From contig CAUJHV010000012.1 of NCBI GenBank assembly GCA_963205115.1, forward strand, positions 1 to 64,000: a stretch of DNA of 64,000 bases, given 5' to 3'. Source of the stretch: Pseudomonadota bacterium (GTDB taxonomy: Bacteria > Pseudomonadota > Gammaproteobacteria > Burkholderiales > Burkholderiaceae_C). Shown piece by piece: positions 33,120-42,069 of this stretch. The notes below the pieces were generated by a model, which saw only the letters and a program-made list of their open reading frames with translations, was not told the DNA's origin and made no database searches. The translations under genes and the position numbers were made by a program. Every line of letters starts with the position of its first letter. The stretch's first letter is position 1.

Positions 33120-34523
33120 TCAGCTCAACGCCACGGCGCCCCGCGGCCGCAGCAGCGGCACCATGACGAGCACCGTGCCCAGCATCAGCGCGATCTCCAG
33201 GCCGTACACCAGCATGTAGCCGGCCACGGGTTCGGCAGACGCGGCCTGCATACGCGGCCATGGCAAGCCCTGCGCCAGGTCGCGAATCACCCCGCCCAGC
33301 GCCACGGCGATGCCCGCCGACGTGGCCTGCACCGCGCCCCATGCGCCGAGCGCCAGGCCGGTGTGCGCCGTGGGCGCCAGGTTCATCGTGGCCGTGAGGG
33401 TGCCGTGGCTGAACAGCCCGCCCCCGAAGCCGATCAGCAGCACCCCCAGGCCGAACAGCCAGGGCGACGCCAGTGGCGCCGCCACCATCACCGCCGCGAA
33501 TGCCGGTACGCCGAACATCGCGCCCTGGCAGGCGATGCGAAACGGATCGGCGCCGCGCCCCAGCACGTGCGAGGCCAGTCCGAAGCCCAGCAGCGCGCCG
33601 GTGGCCAAGGTGGCCGTCAGTCGCGTGGTGGCGCTCACGCTCAACTGCAGGATCTGGCCGCCGTAGGGTTCGAGCAGCACATCCTGCATGCTGAAGGCCA
33701 TGGTGCCCAGGCCCAGCGCCAGCAGGCGGCGCAGGGCGCGATCGCCCTCGACGAAGTGGCCCCAGGACTGCCGGAAGGTGGGTTGCGCGGTCGGCGCCCG
33801 CCCGCGCAGCGGATTGCGGGTTTCCTGCTTCCACAGGGCCAGCATGTTCAGGGCGATGGTCGCCACGGCCGAGCCCTGGATGACCTGGATCAGCCGCGCG
33901 GGTGTGAATTCTTCGAGCAGCACACCGAAGACCAGCGCGCTGACGATGGTGCCGAACAGGAGCATCACGTACATCAGGCCCACGACCTTGGGCTGCGATT
34001 CCACGGGCGCCAGGTCGGTGGCCAGCGCCAGGCCGGCCGTCTGGATGGTGTGCAGGCCGGCACCCACCAGCAGGAAGGCCAACCCGGCAGCGCACTGACC
34101 GACCCACACCGGCCAGTGCTGGGACTCGCCGCCGCCTGACAGCACCAGCAGCGCGAAGGGCATGATGGCCAGGCCGCCGAACTGCACCATGGTGCCTTTC
34201 CAAATGAAAGGCACGCGGCGCCAACCCAGCGCGCTTTCGTGCACGTCCGAGCGGAACCCGATCAGCGCACGCAGCGGCGCGAACAGCACCGGCAGCGAGA
34301 TCATCACCGCCACCAGCGCTGCCGGCACACCCAGCTCCACGATCATGACCCGGTTGAGCGTGCCCACCAGCAGCACCAGGGCCATGCCCACGGAGACCTG
34401 GAACAGCGACAGCCGCAGCAGCCGCGGCAGCGGCAGGTCGGGCGTGGCCGCATCCGCGAAAGGCAGGAATCGAGGCCCCAGGCCTGCCCAGACGCGTATC
34501 AGTTTTCGGCTGTAGGTGTTCAT
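33120..34523 (-). CDS. pucC: LH2 assembly protein PucC
   Basis: A 467-residue, about 12-helix BCD-family protein required for LH2 formation. It shares LFQVSVGMALVLLVGTLNRVMIVELGVPA, IGFRSDVHESALGWRRVPFIWKGT, GAGLHTIQTAGLALATDLAPVE and AFSMQDVLLEPYGGQILQLSVSA with LhaA. The convergent position next to pucBA identifies it as the LH2-specific member. ATG at 34523 (MNTYSRKLIRVWAGLGPRFLPFADAATP); the open frame beyond it adds only seven residues. Confidence 0.9.
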   Translation of the reverse strand: MNTYSRKLIRVWAGLGPRFLPFADAATPDLPLPRLLRLSLFQVSVGMALVLLVGTLNRVMIVELGVPAALVAVMISLPVLFAPLRALIGFRSDVHESALGWRRVPFIWKGTMVQFGGLAIMPFALLVLSGGGESQHWPVWVGQCAAGLAFLLVGAGLHTIQTAGLALATDLAPVESQPKVVGLMYVMLLFGTIVSALVFGVLLEEFTPARLIQVIQGSAVATIALNMLALWKQETRNPLRGRAPTAQPTFRQSWGHFVEGDRALRRLLALGLGTMAFSMQDVLLEPYGGQILQLSVSATTRLTATLATGALLGFGLASHVLGRGADPFRIACQGAMFGVPAFAAVMVAAPLASPWLFGLGVLLIGFGGGLFSHGTLTATMNLAPTAHTGLALGAWGAVQATSAGIAVALGGVIRDLAQGLPWPRMQAASAEPVAGYMLVYGLEIALMLGTVLVMVPLLRPRGAVALS

Positions 34524-34614
34524 GGCGCGCGCTTGCAAGGGCACCGGCCGACGGCCGACCCCCGGGTTTTTGCGGGCGGCACCGCGGGGCGCCGCGCGTG
34601 TGAAGTTTGCCGAA

Positions 34615-34632
34615 TGTCAAGAAGTATGGACA
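34615..34632. promoter_or_regulatory. PpsR/CrtJ operator between pucC and bchE
   Basis: TGT-caagaagtatgg-ACA, exact TGT-N12-ACA match in the 157-bp divergent gap. A weaker TGT-N12-ACT lies at 34640-34657. It can serve both pucC (leftward) and bchE (rightward). No clear -10 for bchE was seen. Confidence 0.75.
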
Positions 34633-34680
34633 CGGCAACTGTACGCTGCGGATGACTAACGATGCAATGAGGTCCGCGTC

Positions 34681-36399
34681 ATGCGAGTTGTCCTGATCCA
34701 TCCGAACTACCACTCCGGTGGCGCAGAGATTGCCGGCAACTGGCCGCCGGCCTGGGTCGCGTACCTCACCGGCTACCTCAAGGCCGGCGGCTACCACGAC
34801 GTGAGCTTCATCGACGCCATGACGCACCATCTCAGCGACGAGCAGGTGCGTGACCGGCTGATCCAGCTCGACCCCGACGTGGTGGGCTGCACCGCCATCA
34901 CGCCCGCCATCTACAAGGCCGAAGGCCTGCTCCAGCTGGCCAAGACACTCAAGCCCGGCGTGGTCACCGTGCTGGGCGGTATCCACGGCACCTTCATGTA
35001 CCCGCAGGTGCTGAAGGAAGCGCCGTGGATCGACGCCGTGGTGCGCGGCGAAGGCGAGCAGGTGTTCCTGAACCTGGTGCGTGCCGTGGACGATGGCAGC
35101 TGGGCACGCGACCGCCACAGCGTGCGCGGCATCGCTTACCTGGACCGCAGCGAGGACGGGCCCGGCAAGGTCATTGCCACGGCGGCGGAGCCCACCATCC
35201 AGGACCTGGACCGCATCACGCCGGACTGGGGCATCCTGGAGTGGGACAAGTACATCTACATCCCCATGGGCGTGCGCGTGGCGATTCCGAACTTCGCGCG
35301 CGGCTGTCCGTTCACCTGCAGCTTCTGCAGCCAGTGGAAGTTCTGGCGCGACTACCGCATCCGCGACCCGATCAAGGTGGTCGACGAGATCGAATCCCTG
35401 GTGCGCGACCACCAGGTCGGCTTCTTCATCCTGGCCGACGAAGAACCCACCATCCACCGCAAGAAGTTCATCCAGTTCTGCGAAGAGCTCATCCGGCGCG
35501 ACCTGGGCATCCTGTGGGGCATCAACACACGCGTCACCGACATCCTGCGTGACGAGAAGCTGCTGCCGATGTTCCGCAAGGCCGGCCTGATCCATGTGAG
35601 CCTGGGCACCGAGGCCGCCGCGCAGCTGAAGCTCGACCGCTTCAACAAGGAAACCACGATCGCGCAGAACAAGAAGGCGATCAAATTGCTGCGCGACGCC
35701 GGCATCGTGACCGAGGCGCAGTTCATCGTGGGCCTCGAAAACGAGACCGCCGAGACGCTGGAAGAGACCTACCGCATGGCGCGCGACTGGAACCCCGACA
35801 TGGCCAACTGGGCCATGTACACGCCCTGGCCCTTCAGCGACCTGTTCCAGGAGCTGGGCGACAAGGTGGAGGTGTTCGACTTCGAGAAGTACAACTTCGT
35901 CACCCCCATCATGAAACCCGACGCCATGGACCGCGCCGAGCTGCTGGACCGGGTGATGAACAACTACCGCCGGTTCTTCATGAACAAGACCTTCCTGCAG
36001 TACCCGTGGACGCGGGACAAGCTGCGGCGCATATACCTGATGGGTTGCCTGAAGGCCTTCCTGAAGAGCGGCTTCGAGCGCAAGTTCTACGACCTGGGCC
36101 GCGTGGGCTACTGGGGTCCGCAGAGCAAGAAGAAAGTGGACTTCGCCTTTGCCGACCAGCGCGTCCATGCGCGGCCCGATGCGGTGGCGATCGCCGAGGC
36201 CGACGACGGCTGGGTCACCATGCACGGCCCGAAGATCGAGATGCGGCGCAAGAAGGGCGAAGACCTCGCCGCCGCGGCCATCGCGGCCTGCGGGGGTGGC
36301 CACGACCAGCTCAGCGACGAGGAGGCCGACCGGGCGCTGGCTACGCCGGCCCTCGCCGCCACGGGGCCCGCCGCCGGCGTGCAGATGGCGCAGCGGTGA
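34681..36399 (+). CDS. bchE: Anaerobic Mg-protoporphyrin IX monomethyl ester cyclase (radical SAM, B12)
   Basis: Forms ring E with water-derived oxygen under anoxia. 572 residues: an N-terminal B12-binding-like domain ([25 protein letters not shown]..., [17 protein letters not shown]) and a radical-SAM domain with the cluster motif CPFTCSFC (Cys209, Cys213, Cys216). Later segments [35 protein letters not shown] and [13 protein letters not shown] [22 protein letters not shown] are typical of BchE. The C-terminal 60 residues are Ala-rich and variable. It coexists with acsF and overlaps bchJ by 4 bp. Confidence 0.96.
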   Translation: MRVVLIHPNYHSGGAEIAGNWPPAWVAYLTGYLKAGGYHDVSFIDAMTHHLSDEQVRDRLIQLDPDVVGCTAITPAIYKAEGLLQLAKTLKPGVVTVLGGIHGTFMYPQVLKEAPWIDAVVRGEGEQVFLNLVRAVDDGSWARDRHSVRGIAYLDRSEDGPGKVIATAAEPTIQDLDRITPDWGILEWDKYIYIPMGVRVAIPNFARGCPFTCSFCSQWKFWRDYRIRDPIKVVDEIESLVRDHQVGFFILADEEPTIHRKKFIQFCEELIRRDLGILWGINTRVTDILRDEKLLPMFRKAGLIHVSLGTEAAAQLKLDRFNKETTIAQNKKAIKLLRDAGIVTEAQFIVGLENETAETLEETYRMARDWNPDMANWAMYTPWPFSDLFQELGDKVEVFDFEKYNFVTPIMKPDAMDRAELLDRVMNNYRRFFMNKTFLQYPWTRDKLRRIYLMGCLKAFLKSGFERKFYDLGRVGYWGPQSKKKVDFAFADQRVHARPDAVAIAEADDGWVTMHGPKIEMRRKKGEDLAAAAIAACGGGHDQLSDEEADRALATPALAATGPAAGVQMAQR

Positions 36400-37028
36400 G
36401 CGCAACCGCGGGGCTGGCGATGCATGCAACCGCCGCGGGCGCGCGCATCGGGCCCAACGCCATCATCCAGTGCCTGGCGGCGCTGCAGGCCGATCTGGGT
36501 GCCGCGCGCAGCGCCGCGCTGATGGCGCAGGCGGGCCTGCAGGCGCACGTGCAGCGGCCGCCGCAGCAGATGGTGGACGAGGACGAGGTGGTGGCCCTGC
36601 ACCGGGTGCTGCGCGCGCAACTCGGTGTGGCACATGCACGCGCGCTGGCCCGAACCGCCGGGCTGAAGACCGGCGACTACCTGCTGGCCCACCGCATTCC
36701 CGCGCTGGCGCAGCGTGCCCTGCGCCTGTTGCCGGCCGGGCTGGCCGGAGCCGCTCTGCTGCAGGCGGTGACGCGTCATGCCTGGACCTTCTGCGGCAGC
36801 GGGGTCTTCCGCGTGGAGCCCGCCCCCGGGCCCGGCGCGTTGCGGGTATCCATCACCCACTGCATCACCTGCCGGGGCGAACACGCTGACCAGCCGCTGT
36901 GCGACTACTACGCCGCCACCTTCGAGCGCCTGTTCACGGCCATCGTGCACCCCCGCACCCGGGTCACCGAGACGCGCTGCGAAGCCCTGGGAGATCCGGC
37001 CTGCGTGTTCGACATCCGCTGGGCCTGA
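36396..37028 (+). CDS. bchJ: BchJ, 4-vinyl reductase-like V4R-domain protein
   Basis: A 210-residue protein with the V4R fold: [55 protein letters not shown], and the Cys-rich end [28 protein letters not shown]...[15 protein letters not shown]. BchJ accompanies bchE in many purple bacteria and influences Mg-tetrapyrrole reduction, possibly as a substrate-delivery protein; the true 8-vinyl reductase is usually BciA or BciB. A GTG at 36396 overlaps the bchE stop (GTGA); an ATG at 36420 is an alternative start. Confidence 0.92.
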   Translation: MSATAGLAMHATAAGARIGPNAIIQCLAALQADLGAARSAALMAQAGLQAHVQRPPQQMVDEDEVVALHRVLRAQLGVAHARALARTAGLKTGDYLLAHRIPALAQRALRLLPAGLAGAALLQAVTRHAWTFCGSGVFRVEPAPGPGALRVSITHCITCRGEHADQPLCDYYAATFERLFTAIVHPRTRVTETRCEALGDPACVFDIRWA

Positions 37029-37047
37029 GAGCCGCTCGCGCAGCCCT

Positions 37048-38055
37048 TCATTGCGCGGCAAGCGCCTGGAGCTTCGGCGCCGGGTGGGTCGCGGCCGCGG
37101 GCGGCAGGAGCGCGGCGAATGCAGGCACCGATGCCGGCGCCAGGCCGGCGGGCAGGCGGAAGTGCACGCGTTCCGGCTCGCCGGGCAGGGTCTGCAAGGT
37201 GCGCCCGCCAAGTGTCGCCAGGCGTTCGCAAACACCTTCCACGAGTATCTCGGGCGTGGACGCGCCGGCCGTCACGCCCACGCGCTGCACGCCCTGCAGC
37301 CACGCGGGATCGATCTCGCCGGCATGCCCGATCAGCGCCGCGGGGACACCGCACTGCCGGGCCACTTCCTGCAGCCGGCAGGCATTGCTGCTGTTGCGCG
37401 AGCCCACCACCAGCACCAGGTCCACCGTGCGTGCCAGCGCGCGCACGGCGTTCTGGCGGTTCTGCGTGGCGTAGCAGATGTCGCCCACCTGCGGCCCGCG
37501 AATCGCCGCAAAGCGCTGCTCCAGTGCCGCGATCATGTGCCGCGTGTCGTCCACCGACAGCGTGGTCTGGGTCACGTAGGCCACCGCCGCATCGGCGGGC
37601 AGCGCGAGCGACGCCACGTCCTGCAGGTCGCCCACGACCAAGGCCTCGGTGTCGATCGAGCCGCGTGTGCCTTCCACTTCGTCGTGGCCGGCGTGGCCGA
37701 TGATGATGACGCGGCGGCCCTGCCGCGCGTGCTGCCGGGCCTGCAGGTGCACCTTCGTGACGAGCGGGCAGGTGGCGTCGATCACGCGCAGCGCGCGTGC
37801 CTGTGCGTGCTGCACCACCGCCTGCGCCACGCCGTGTGCCGAGAAGATGGTGACCGCGCCGGGCGGCACGTTGTCGAGGTCATCGACGAATACCGCGCCT
37901 TGCGTGCGCAGATCGGCCACGACGTGCGCGTTGTGCACGATCTCGTGGAACACGTAGACCGGGGCACCGTGCAGCTGCAGCGCGCGCTGCACGACATCCA
38001 CGGCGCGCACCACGCCTGCACAGAAACCACGCGGTTGGGCGAGCAGCACGTCCAT
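37048..38055 (-). CDS. ispH: 4-hydroxy-3-methylbut-2-enyl diphosphate reductase (IspH/LytB)
   Basis: Last enzyme of the MEP pathway, making IPP and DMAPP for carotenoids and the bacteriochlorophyll tail. 335 residues with the three 4Fe-4S cysteines in PRGFCAGV (Cys12), [11 protein letters not shown] and ICYATQNRQ, and the active-site segments [10 protein letters not shown] and [10 protein letters not shown]. The C-terminal 25 residues are Ala/Pro-rich. It is the last gene of the puf superoperon, 32 bp after pufC. Its inclusion would couple isoprenoid supply to photosystem synthesis; a housekeeping copy elsewhere is likely but cannot be seen here. Confidence 0.93.
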   Translation of the reverse strand: MDVLLAQPRGFCAGVVRAVDVVQRALQLHGAPVYVFHEIVHNAHVVADLRTQGAVFVDDLDNVPPGAVTIFSAHGVAQAVVQHAQARALRVIDATCPLVTKVHLQARQHARQGRRVIIIGHAGHDEVEGTRGSIDTEALVVGDLQDVASLALPADAAVAYVTQTTLSVDDTRHMIAALEQRFAAIRGPQVGDICYATQNRQNAVRALARTVDLVLVVGSRNSSNACRLQEVARQCGVPAALIGHAGEIDPAWLQGVQRVGVTAGASTPEILVEGVCERLATLGGRTLQTLPGEPERVHFRLPAGLAPASVPAFAALLPPAAATHPAPKLQALAAQ

Positions 38056-38087
38056 GGCGGTCTCCCGCGGCGCGGTGGCGCGCGCGC

Positions 38088-39263
38088 TCAGGGCTTGCGG
38101 TTGTCGGCGACCTTCTGCGCCACGGGCTTCACGGCCTCGGTGCCCACCGCAGCCGTGGCGGCCGCGGGCGGCGCATCGCCTGCGGGCTTGTCCGCAGCCG
38201 CTGTCGGCGCCGCCTTGACGGTTCCCATGGCCGGAAAGTCCTTGGCCATCGGCGCGCCATACAAGGGCTTGGATACGCCCTGGTGGCAGGTGCCGCAATG
38301 GACCTTGGGCGCGTCGCCCGCGGGGCCGCGGCGGTTGGCGGGGAAGGTGTCGGTCAGCGGCACCAGGTGGTCGGCGTTCAGCGTGCGCACCATCGACAGG
38401 CCCTGGAAGGCCGTCATGCGCTGCGGCGGACTTTCCGCCCAGTTCCCGAAGGCGCGCGTGTTGTGGCAGAAGGTGCAGTTCACGCCCAGCGACTGTGACA
38501 TGTGCGTCATCAGTGCGTAGGTCACTTCCGCTTGTTTGATGTTGCGCGGGTTGCCCTCGGGCAGAGCCGTCGTGCTGTTCACGCGCACCATCTGGCCCGG
38601 CTTGGTCAGCAGCAGCGTGAGCGGGTCGTACGGCAGCGAAGACAGGTTGGCCAGGGGCGCGGGGTAGTTCTGTCCGGCCGGATCGGCCGAGGCGCCGCCC
38701 GCATGCTTGGGTCCGGGGTTGGTGAACCACAGCTGCGCCGGCACGGGCTGGCCGCGGTGGCAGGTGTAGCAGGTGGCGCCGGTGGCTCCCACGTGAGATG
38801 ACCAGTCGTTGTTGATGCTGCGCGTCATGGTCAGCATCTGGCGCGCCACCTTCTTGGTGTAAAGCTTGTCGACGGACAGGTCGTCGCCTGCCGCATGGCA
38901 GTAGGTGCAGCCTTCCTTGGGTGCCACCCAGGCCGTGATCGCCAGCATGGTACGGGTGAACTGGCCCACGCTCAGGTCGCCCAGGACCTGCACGTTCTTG
39001 AAGACTTCCTTGGCCTTGGGGCCGCCGTCCGGAATGGGCGGCACGGCCTCGGGCAAGGTGTTGGCCAGCGCCACCACGGCGGCCGTGCGCGGGTTGCCGA
39101 TCTGGTCCATGCCGGTGCCGCGCCAGCCGTTCTGCGTGGCCGTGATGGGCGGACGCTCGCAGCCGGCCAAGAGCGTGGACATCGCCAGGGCTAACGGCCA
39201 GGCGAAGCGGCGTGTGGCGAGAACGAATCGGGCCATGGCGTCGGCTCCTGTGCTCGGGTTCAT
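38088..39263 (-). CDS. pufC: Photosynthetic reaction centre tetraheme cytochrome c subunit
   Basis: Re-reduces the special pair from soluble carriers. 391 residues: signal peptide with lipobox (STLLAGC, the Cys being the likely lipidation site), then four heme-binding CxxCH motifs in order CTYCH, CYTCH, CTFCH and CGTCH. Met ligands are plausible in [15 protein letters not shown] and [15 protein letters not shown] Pro/Ala/Lys-rich C-terminal tail of about 55 residues follows the last heme. The ATG at 39263 overlaps the pufM stop; an internal ATG at 39236 would still give a signal peptide. Confidence 0.96.
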   Translation of the reverse strand: MNPSTGADAMARFVLATRRFAWPLALAMSTLLAGCERPPITATQNGWRGTGMDQIGNPRTAAVVALANTLPEAVPPIPDGGPKAKEVFKNVQVLGDLSVGQFTRTMLAITAWVAPKEGCTYCHAAGDDLSVDKLYTKKVARQMLTMTRSINNDWSSHVGATGATCYTCHRGQPVPAQLWFTNPGPKHAGGASADPAGQNYPAPLANLSSLPYDPLTLLLTKPGQMVRVNSTTALPEGNPRNIKQAEVTYALMTHMSQSLGVNCTFCHNTRAFGNWAESPPQRMTAFQGLSMVRTLNADHLVPLTDTFPANRRGPAGDAPKVHCGTCHQGVSKPLYGAPMAKDFPAMGTVKAAPTAAADKPAGDAPPAAATAAVGTEAVKPVAQKVADNRKP

Positions 39264-40240
39264 TTCGTCGCTCCCGTGAGGGCCATGGCCGGGTCCACCA
39301 GCGGTGCCAGGGCGGCGGGGTACATCGGCGCCACGCCATGCTTGACGGCCCAGAGGAACCAGTTGTCCACGACCGTGCCCGTCAGCAGGATGCCGATGCC
39401 GCCGGTCAGGGGGCACAGCACGGCAAACCACCAACCCCAGCGGTGGATGGATTCCATGGTGGCGTTGAAGCCCATGGTCCAGCGCCAGAACAGGGCCGCG
39501 CGCTCACTCGCGGTGCCGCGGTCGGCGATCTGTTCGATCTCGCGTTCGCCGCCGAAGCGGGTGACCGCCAGGATGGTGGCCCCGTGCATCGCGAAGATCA
39601 GCGCCGCGCCGTACAGGAAGGCGATCGACAGCATGTGGAACGGGTTGTAGAACAGGTTGCCGTAGCGGATGGAGAAGGCTGCGGTCCAGTCCAGGTGCGG
39701 GAAGATGCCGAAGGGCACGGCCTCGGCCCAGCTGCCCATCATCACGGGGCGGATGAAGCCCAGCACCAGGTACAGCCAGATGGCCGCCGCAAAAGCCCAG
39801 GCCACGTGCGTGCCGATGCCCAGTGCCCGCGCGCGGCGGTACATGCGCACCCACCACAGCAGGATCGACAGCGTCAGGAAGAAGCCGGCCATCAGCCACC
39901 AGCCACCCTGGGCCAGCGGGGGGATCTTCAGGCCATACGAAGCCGCCGGCGGCTCCAGCGCCAGCCAGGGCAGCTGGCGGATGAACTGGATCGGGCTCCA
40001 GTTCACCGAGGCCATCATGTTCAGGCCGATGATCTCGATGGCCAGGAAGCCGAACAGCAGTGAGGCCATGCCGAACCAGCCCAGGTAGATCGGGCCGAGC
40101 TGGGCGTCACCGATCAGCCCCAGCAGGTGGACGTGAAAGGGTTTGCCGACCCGCGACTCGGGGTTCACGGTCAGCGGCACGCCCATGTGCGCAGGCGCAT
40201 GCACCTGCACCCGGGTGAAGATGTTCTGGTACTCGGCCAT
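39260..40240 (-). CDS. pufM: Photosynthetic reaction centre M subunit
   Basis: Five-helix core subunit binding the special pair, bacteriopheophytin side-B pigments and QA. 326 residues. The FPHLDW...[32 protein letters not shown] region holds the special-pair and iron histidines, and [24 protein letters not shown] is the QA-side helix E signature of the M chain. It lies between pufL and pufC on the minus strand and overlaps pufC by 4 bp. Confidence 0.97.
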   Translation of the reverse strand: MAEYQNIFTRVQVHAPAHMGVPLTVNPESRVGKPFHVHLLGLIGDAQLGPIYLGWFGMASLLFGFLAIEIIGLNMMASVNWSPIQFIRQLPWLALEPPAASYGLKIPPLAQGGWWLMAGFFLTLSILLWWVRMYRRARALGIGTHVAWAFAAAIWLYLVLGFIRPVMMGSWAEAVPFGIFPHLDWTAAFSIRYGNLFYNPFHMLSIAFLYGAALIFAMHGATILAVTRFGGEREIEQIADRGTASERAALFWRWTMGFNATMESIHRWGWWFAVLCPLTGGIGILLTGTVVDNWFLWAVKHGVAPMYPAALAPLVDPAMALTGATK

Positions 40241-40297
40241 TTCAGGCTCCTCTTGTCTTGTACTTCTCGCGGGCTCCGGGTGGTGGCGTGCCGGTTG

Positions 40298-41122
40298 CTA
40301 GCGCCAGACCGGCAGGCTCAGCCACCAGCCCCACCACTCCGGCCAGCCGCGGGTCCAGAACGGACCGCTGATGACGATGCACACGGCGCTCCAGAAGGCC
40401 GCCGACAGCGACAGGAACAGGCCCAGGCGGTGGATGCCTAACGACCCGATGGAGTAGCCCACTGCGTCGCGGAAGAAGGTGTTCTCGTGCTCCGGCGTTT
40501 TCACCGGCTCGCCGGGCGCGGGATTGGTCATCGCCAGGATCAGCCCGCCGTGCATCGCCAACGCGAGCGCATTGGTGAAGAAGAACGTGATCGCCAGCAT
40601 GTGCGCCGGGTTGTAGTGGAAGTGCAGGTACTGGTAGCCCGTGTTGGAGACCCAGTCCAGATGGCTCATGATCCCGTAGGGGAAGCCGTGGCCCCAGGCG
40701 CCCATCAGCACGGGGCGCACCACCACCAGGGTGAAATAGGCCAGGATCGCGAAGGAGAAGGCGAAGGGCACGTGGTAGCCCATGCCCAGCTTGCGGCAGA
40801 TCTCCACTTCGCGCAGCGCCCACGAGACGAAGGAGCCCAGCGCGCAGATCGTGATCAGCTGCCACAGGCCGCCTTCGGCCAACGGCGCGAACCGCAGGCC
40901 GTACTTCAGGTCGGGCGGCGCGATGTTGATCTGCCACAGGTTCCACGTCGGTCCCTGCGACGCGCCCCACACGATCAGCAGCGTGCCCAGTACCGCGAAG
41001 AAGGCGGTGGTGATGCCGAAGAAGCCGACGTAGAACGGGCCGATCCAGAAATCGAACAGGTCCCCGCCCAGCAGCGTACCGCCGCGTACGCGGTACTTTC
41101 TTTCGAAACTGAGCATGGCCAT
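40298..41122 (-). CDS. pufL: Photosynthetic reaction centre L subunit
   Basis: Core subunit binding the active-branch pigments and QB. 274 residues starting [36 protein letters not shown], the typical L N-terminus. [39 protein letters not shown] carries pigment and iron ligands, and [23 protein letters not shown] the last helix. The ATG at 41122 was chosen over an upstream in-frame extension without family character. The 150-bp pufA-pufL gap is the usual site of mRNA-stabilising hairpins. Confidence 0.97.
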   Translation of the reverse strand: MAMLSFERKYRVRGGTLLGGDLFDFWIGPFYVGFFGITTAFFAVLGTLLIVWGASQGPTWNLWQINIAPPDLKYGLRFAPLAEGGLWQLITICALGSFVSWALREVEICRKLGMGYHVPFAFSFAILAYFTLVVVRPVLMGAWGHGFPYGIMSHLDWVSNTGYQYLHFHYNPAHMLAITFFFTNALALAMHGGLILAMTNPAPGEPVKTPEHENTFFRDAVGYSIGSLGIHRLGLFLSLSAAFWSAVCIVISGPFWTRGWPEWWGWWLSLPVWR

Positions 41123-41178
41123 GGCCACCTCCCGAGCCCGTGCGTCAATCGATCGCGCGGGCCACATGTGTCGCGGCC

Positions 41179-41191
41179 TGCCCGCAGGGCA
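41179..41191 (-). promoter_or_regulatory. Hairpin in the pufA-pufL intercistronic region
   Basis: tgccc-gca-gggca within the GC-rich 150-bp gap. In Rhodobacter, hairpins in this gap slow 3'-5' decay of the upstream pufBA segment and set the LH1:RC ratio. The role here is inferred from position only. Confidence 0.35.
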
Positions 41192-41272
41192 ACCCGCCGT
41201 GAATCTGTTGCGCAACCGGTGGGACGCGGGTGGAAAGCCCCGGTCTCACCAGCTGCGCTGCGTGCCGTCGGA

Positions 41273-41461
41273 TCAGCCCTTGATGGCGGGCTGGTCCACC
41301 ATCTGCACGGCTGCCGTCTTCGTCTTCTTCGCGCCGTCCAGCCAGTTGAACCGGTCGGTACTCAGCAGGATGAAGTGAATCAGCAAGGCCAGGCCGAACA
41401 GGAACGCACCCAGTGCGATCAGGACCCGGCGCGGGTCGAACAGAAGCCACAATCTCCACAT
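41273..41461 (-). CDS. pufA: LH1 alpha polypeptide
   Basis: A 62-residue core-antenna apoprotein. The N-terminus [43 protein letters not shown] is a classical LH1 alpha with His29 as bacteriochlorophyll ligand. A good ribosome-binding site (aggaga) overlaps the stop region of the preceding small gene, 12 bp away. In contrast to most purple bacteria the gene is not directly next to pufB; the beta-like gene at 41474-41698 lies between. Confidence 0.95.
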   Translation of the reverse strand: MWRLWLLFDPRRVLIALGAFLFGLALLIHFILLSTDRFNWLDGAKKTKTAAVQMVDQPAIKG

Positions 41462-41473
41462 TTGATATCTCTC

Positions 41474-41698
41474 CTAAGGGATGTGGGACATGAAGGAGTG
41501 CACTGCAGCCTTCACACCACCGATCATCGTTTTCTCGCTCTCCGCTCCTGGAAGCCAGGAGCGCCACTTCATGGCCAGCATCTCGGCGATGAGCGCAATC
41601 ACCAGAAACACCACGAAACCCGCGACGTACAGCCCGGTCGATGACGAGTGGTCATGAACGTGCGGCAGCGCGCGAGCAGCGAATGTCTTGTCAGCCAT
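41474..41698 (-). CDS. LH1 beta-like polypeptide without bacteriochlorophyll-ligand histidines, between pufB and pufA
   Basis: A 74-residue single-span protein starting MADKTFAARAL at 41698 (aagggga lies about 6 nt upstream; the ATG at 41704 abuts it). Residues 22-49 align with PufB without a gap and 15 of 28 are identical, including the end WRSWL. The two conserved beta histidines are replaced: His21 by Thr and His39, the bacteriochlorophyll ligand, by Glu39. After the membrane helix it carries a 25-residue tail (PGAESEKTMIGG...SFMSHIP) that PufB lacks. It is 28 bp after pufB and 12 bp before pufA. Probably a non-pigmented LH1-ring or PufX-like subunit; this role is inference. Confidence 0.8.
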   Translation of the reverse strand: MADKTFAARALPHVHDHSSSTGLYVAGFVVFLVIALIAEMLAMKWRSWLPGAESEKTMIGGVKAAVHSFMSHIP

Positions 41699-41726
41699 GG
41701 TCATTCCCCTTGCTTGGGTCAGGTGC

Positions 41727-41876
41727 CTAGAGCCAGGAGCGCCAGTTCCAGACCAGTACGTGGGCCACGATCGCGATCACGGTGAATCCGATGAAGCTGG
41801 TCACGAACAAGCCGTGGAAGTCCCGCGCTTCCTGTTCCGTCAATCCGGACAGGGACCCCTTTCTTTCTTCAGCCAT
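41727..41876 (-). CDS. pufB: LH1 beta polypeptide
   Basis: A 49-residue core-antenna apoprotein: [20 protein letters not shown], then His21, a membrane helix and His39 (IVAHVL), ending WNWRSWL, the classical LH1 beta pattern. ATG at 41876. First gene of the puf part of the superoperon, 190 bp after bchZ. It is the probable parent of the His-less paralogue just downstream. Confidence 0.95.
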   Translation of the reverse strand: MAEERKGSLSGLTEQEARDFHGLFVTSFIGFTVIAIVAHVLVWNWRSWL

Positions 41877-41989
41877 AACAGTTGGTTCCTTCAGTTCAAT
41901 GGGCCTTGCGGCCGTTACCGCGCCACTCCCGCGCGGCAGGGACGTCCGTGCGCTGCGCCGCCAGGGCGCCTCGCACGACAGCCGTTGTG

Positions 41990-42069
41990 GAGCCGGCCAA
42001 ACGGGCTCACTGGTGTACCTTCGCGCTTCGCGCTTCGGTATGAGCCCTTCGGTCGGCCGGGCGGGCTCA
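41990..42069 (-). repeat. Palindromic intercistronic element between bchZ and pufB (REP-like, copy 2)
   Basis: Starting inside the bchZ stop codon (tca at 42067-42069), the minus strand reads a cccgcccggccg block, then a hairpin whose outer arms are ggctca / tgagcc and inner arms ggta / tacc around cgaagcgcgaagcgcg, then gaaggtacacc-n-gtg-n-gcccg-nnn-ggccg shared with the element after bchP (8862-8904). Placed between bchZ and pufB it could act as processing or decay barrier that protects the abundant pufB mRNA. Confidence 0.5.

Noticed and set aside
34607..34620. FNR-like box (ttgcc-gaat-gtcaa) upstream of bchE
   Set aside because: Only a partial match to TTGAT-N4-ATCAA and it overlaps the exact PpsR site; too weak to report as an operator although anaerobic control of bchE is expected.
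32995..36429. A very long minus-strand frame spanning pucC and the antisense of bchE
   Set aside because: It joins shadows of two real genes in a wrong frame and has no family character.
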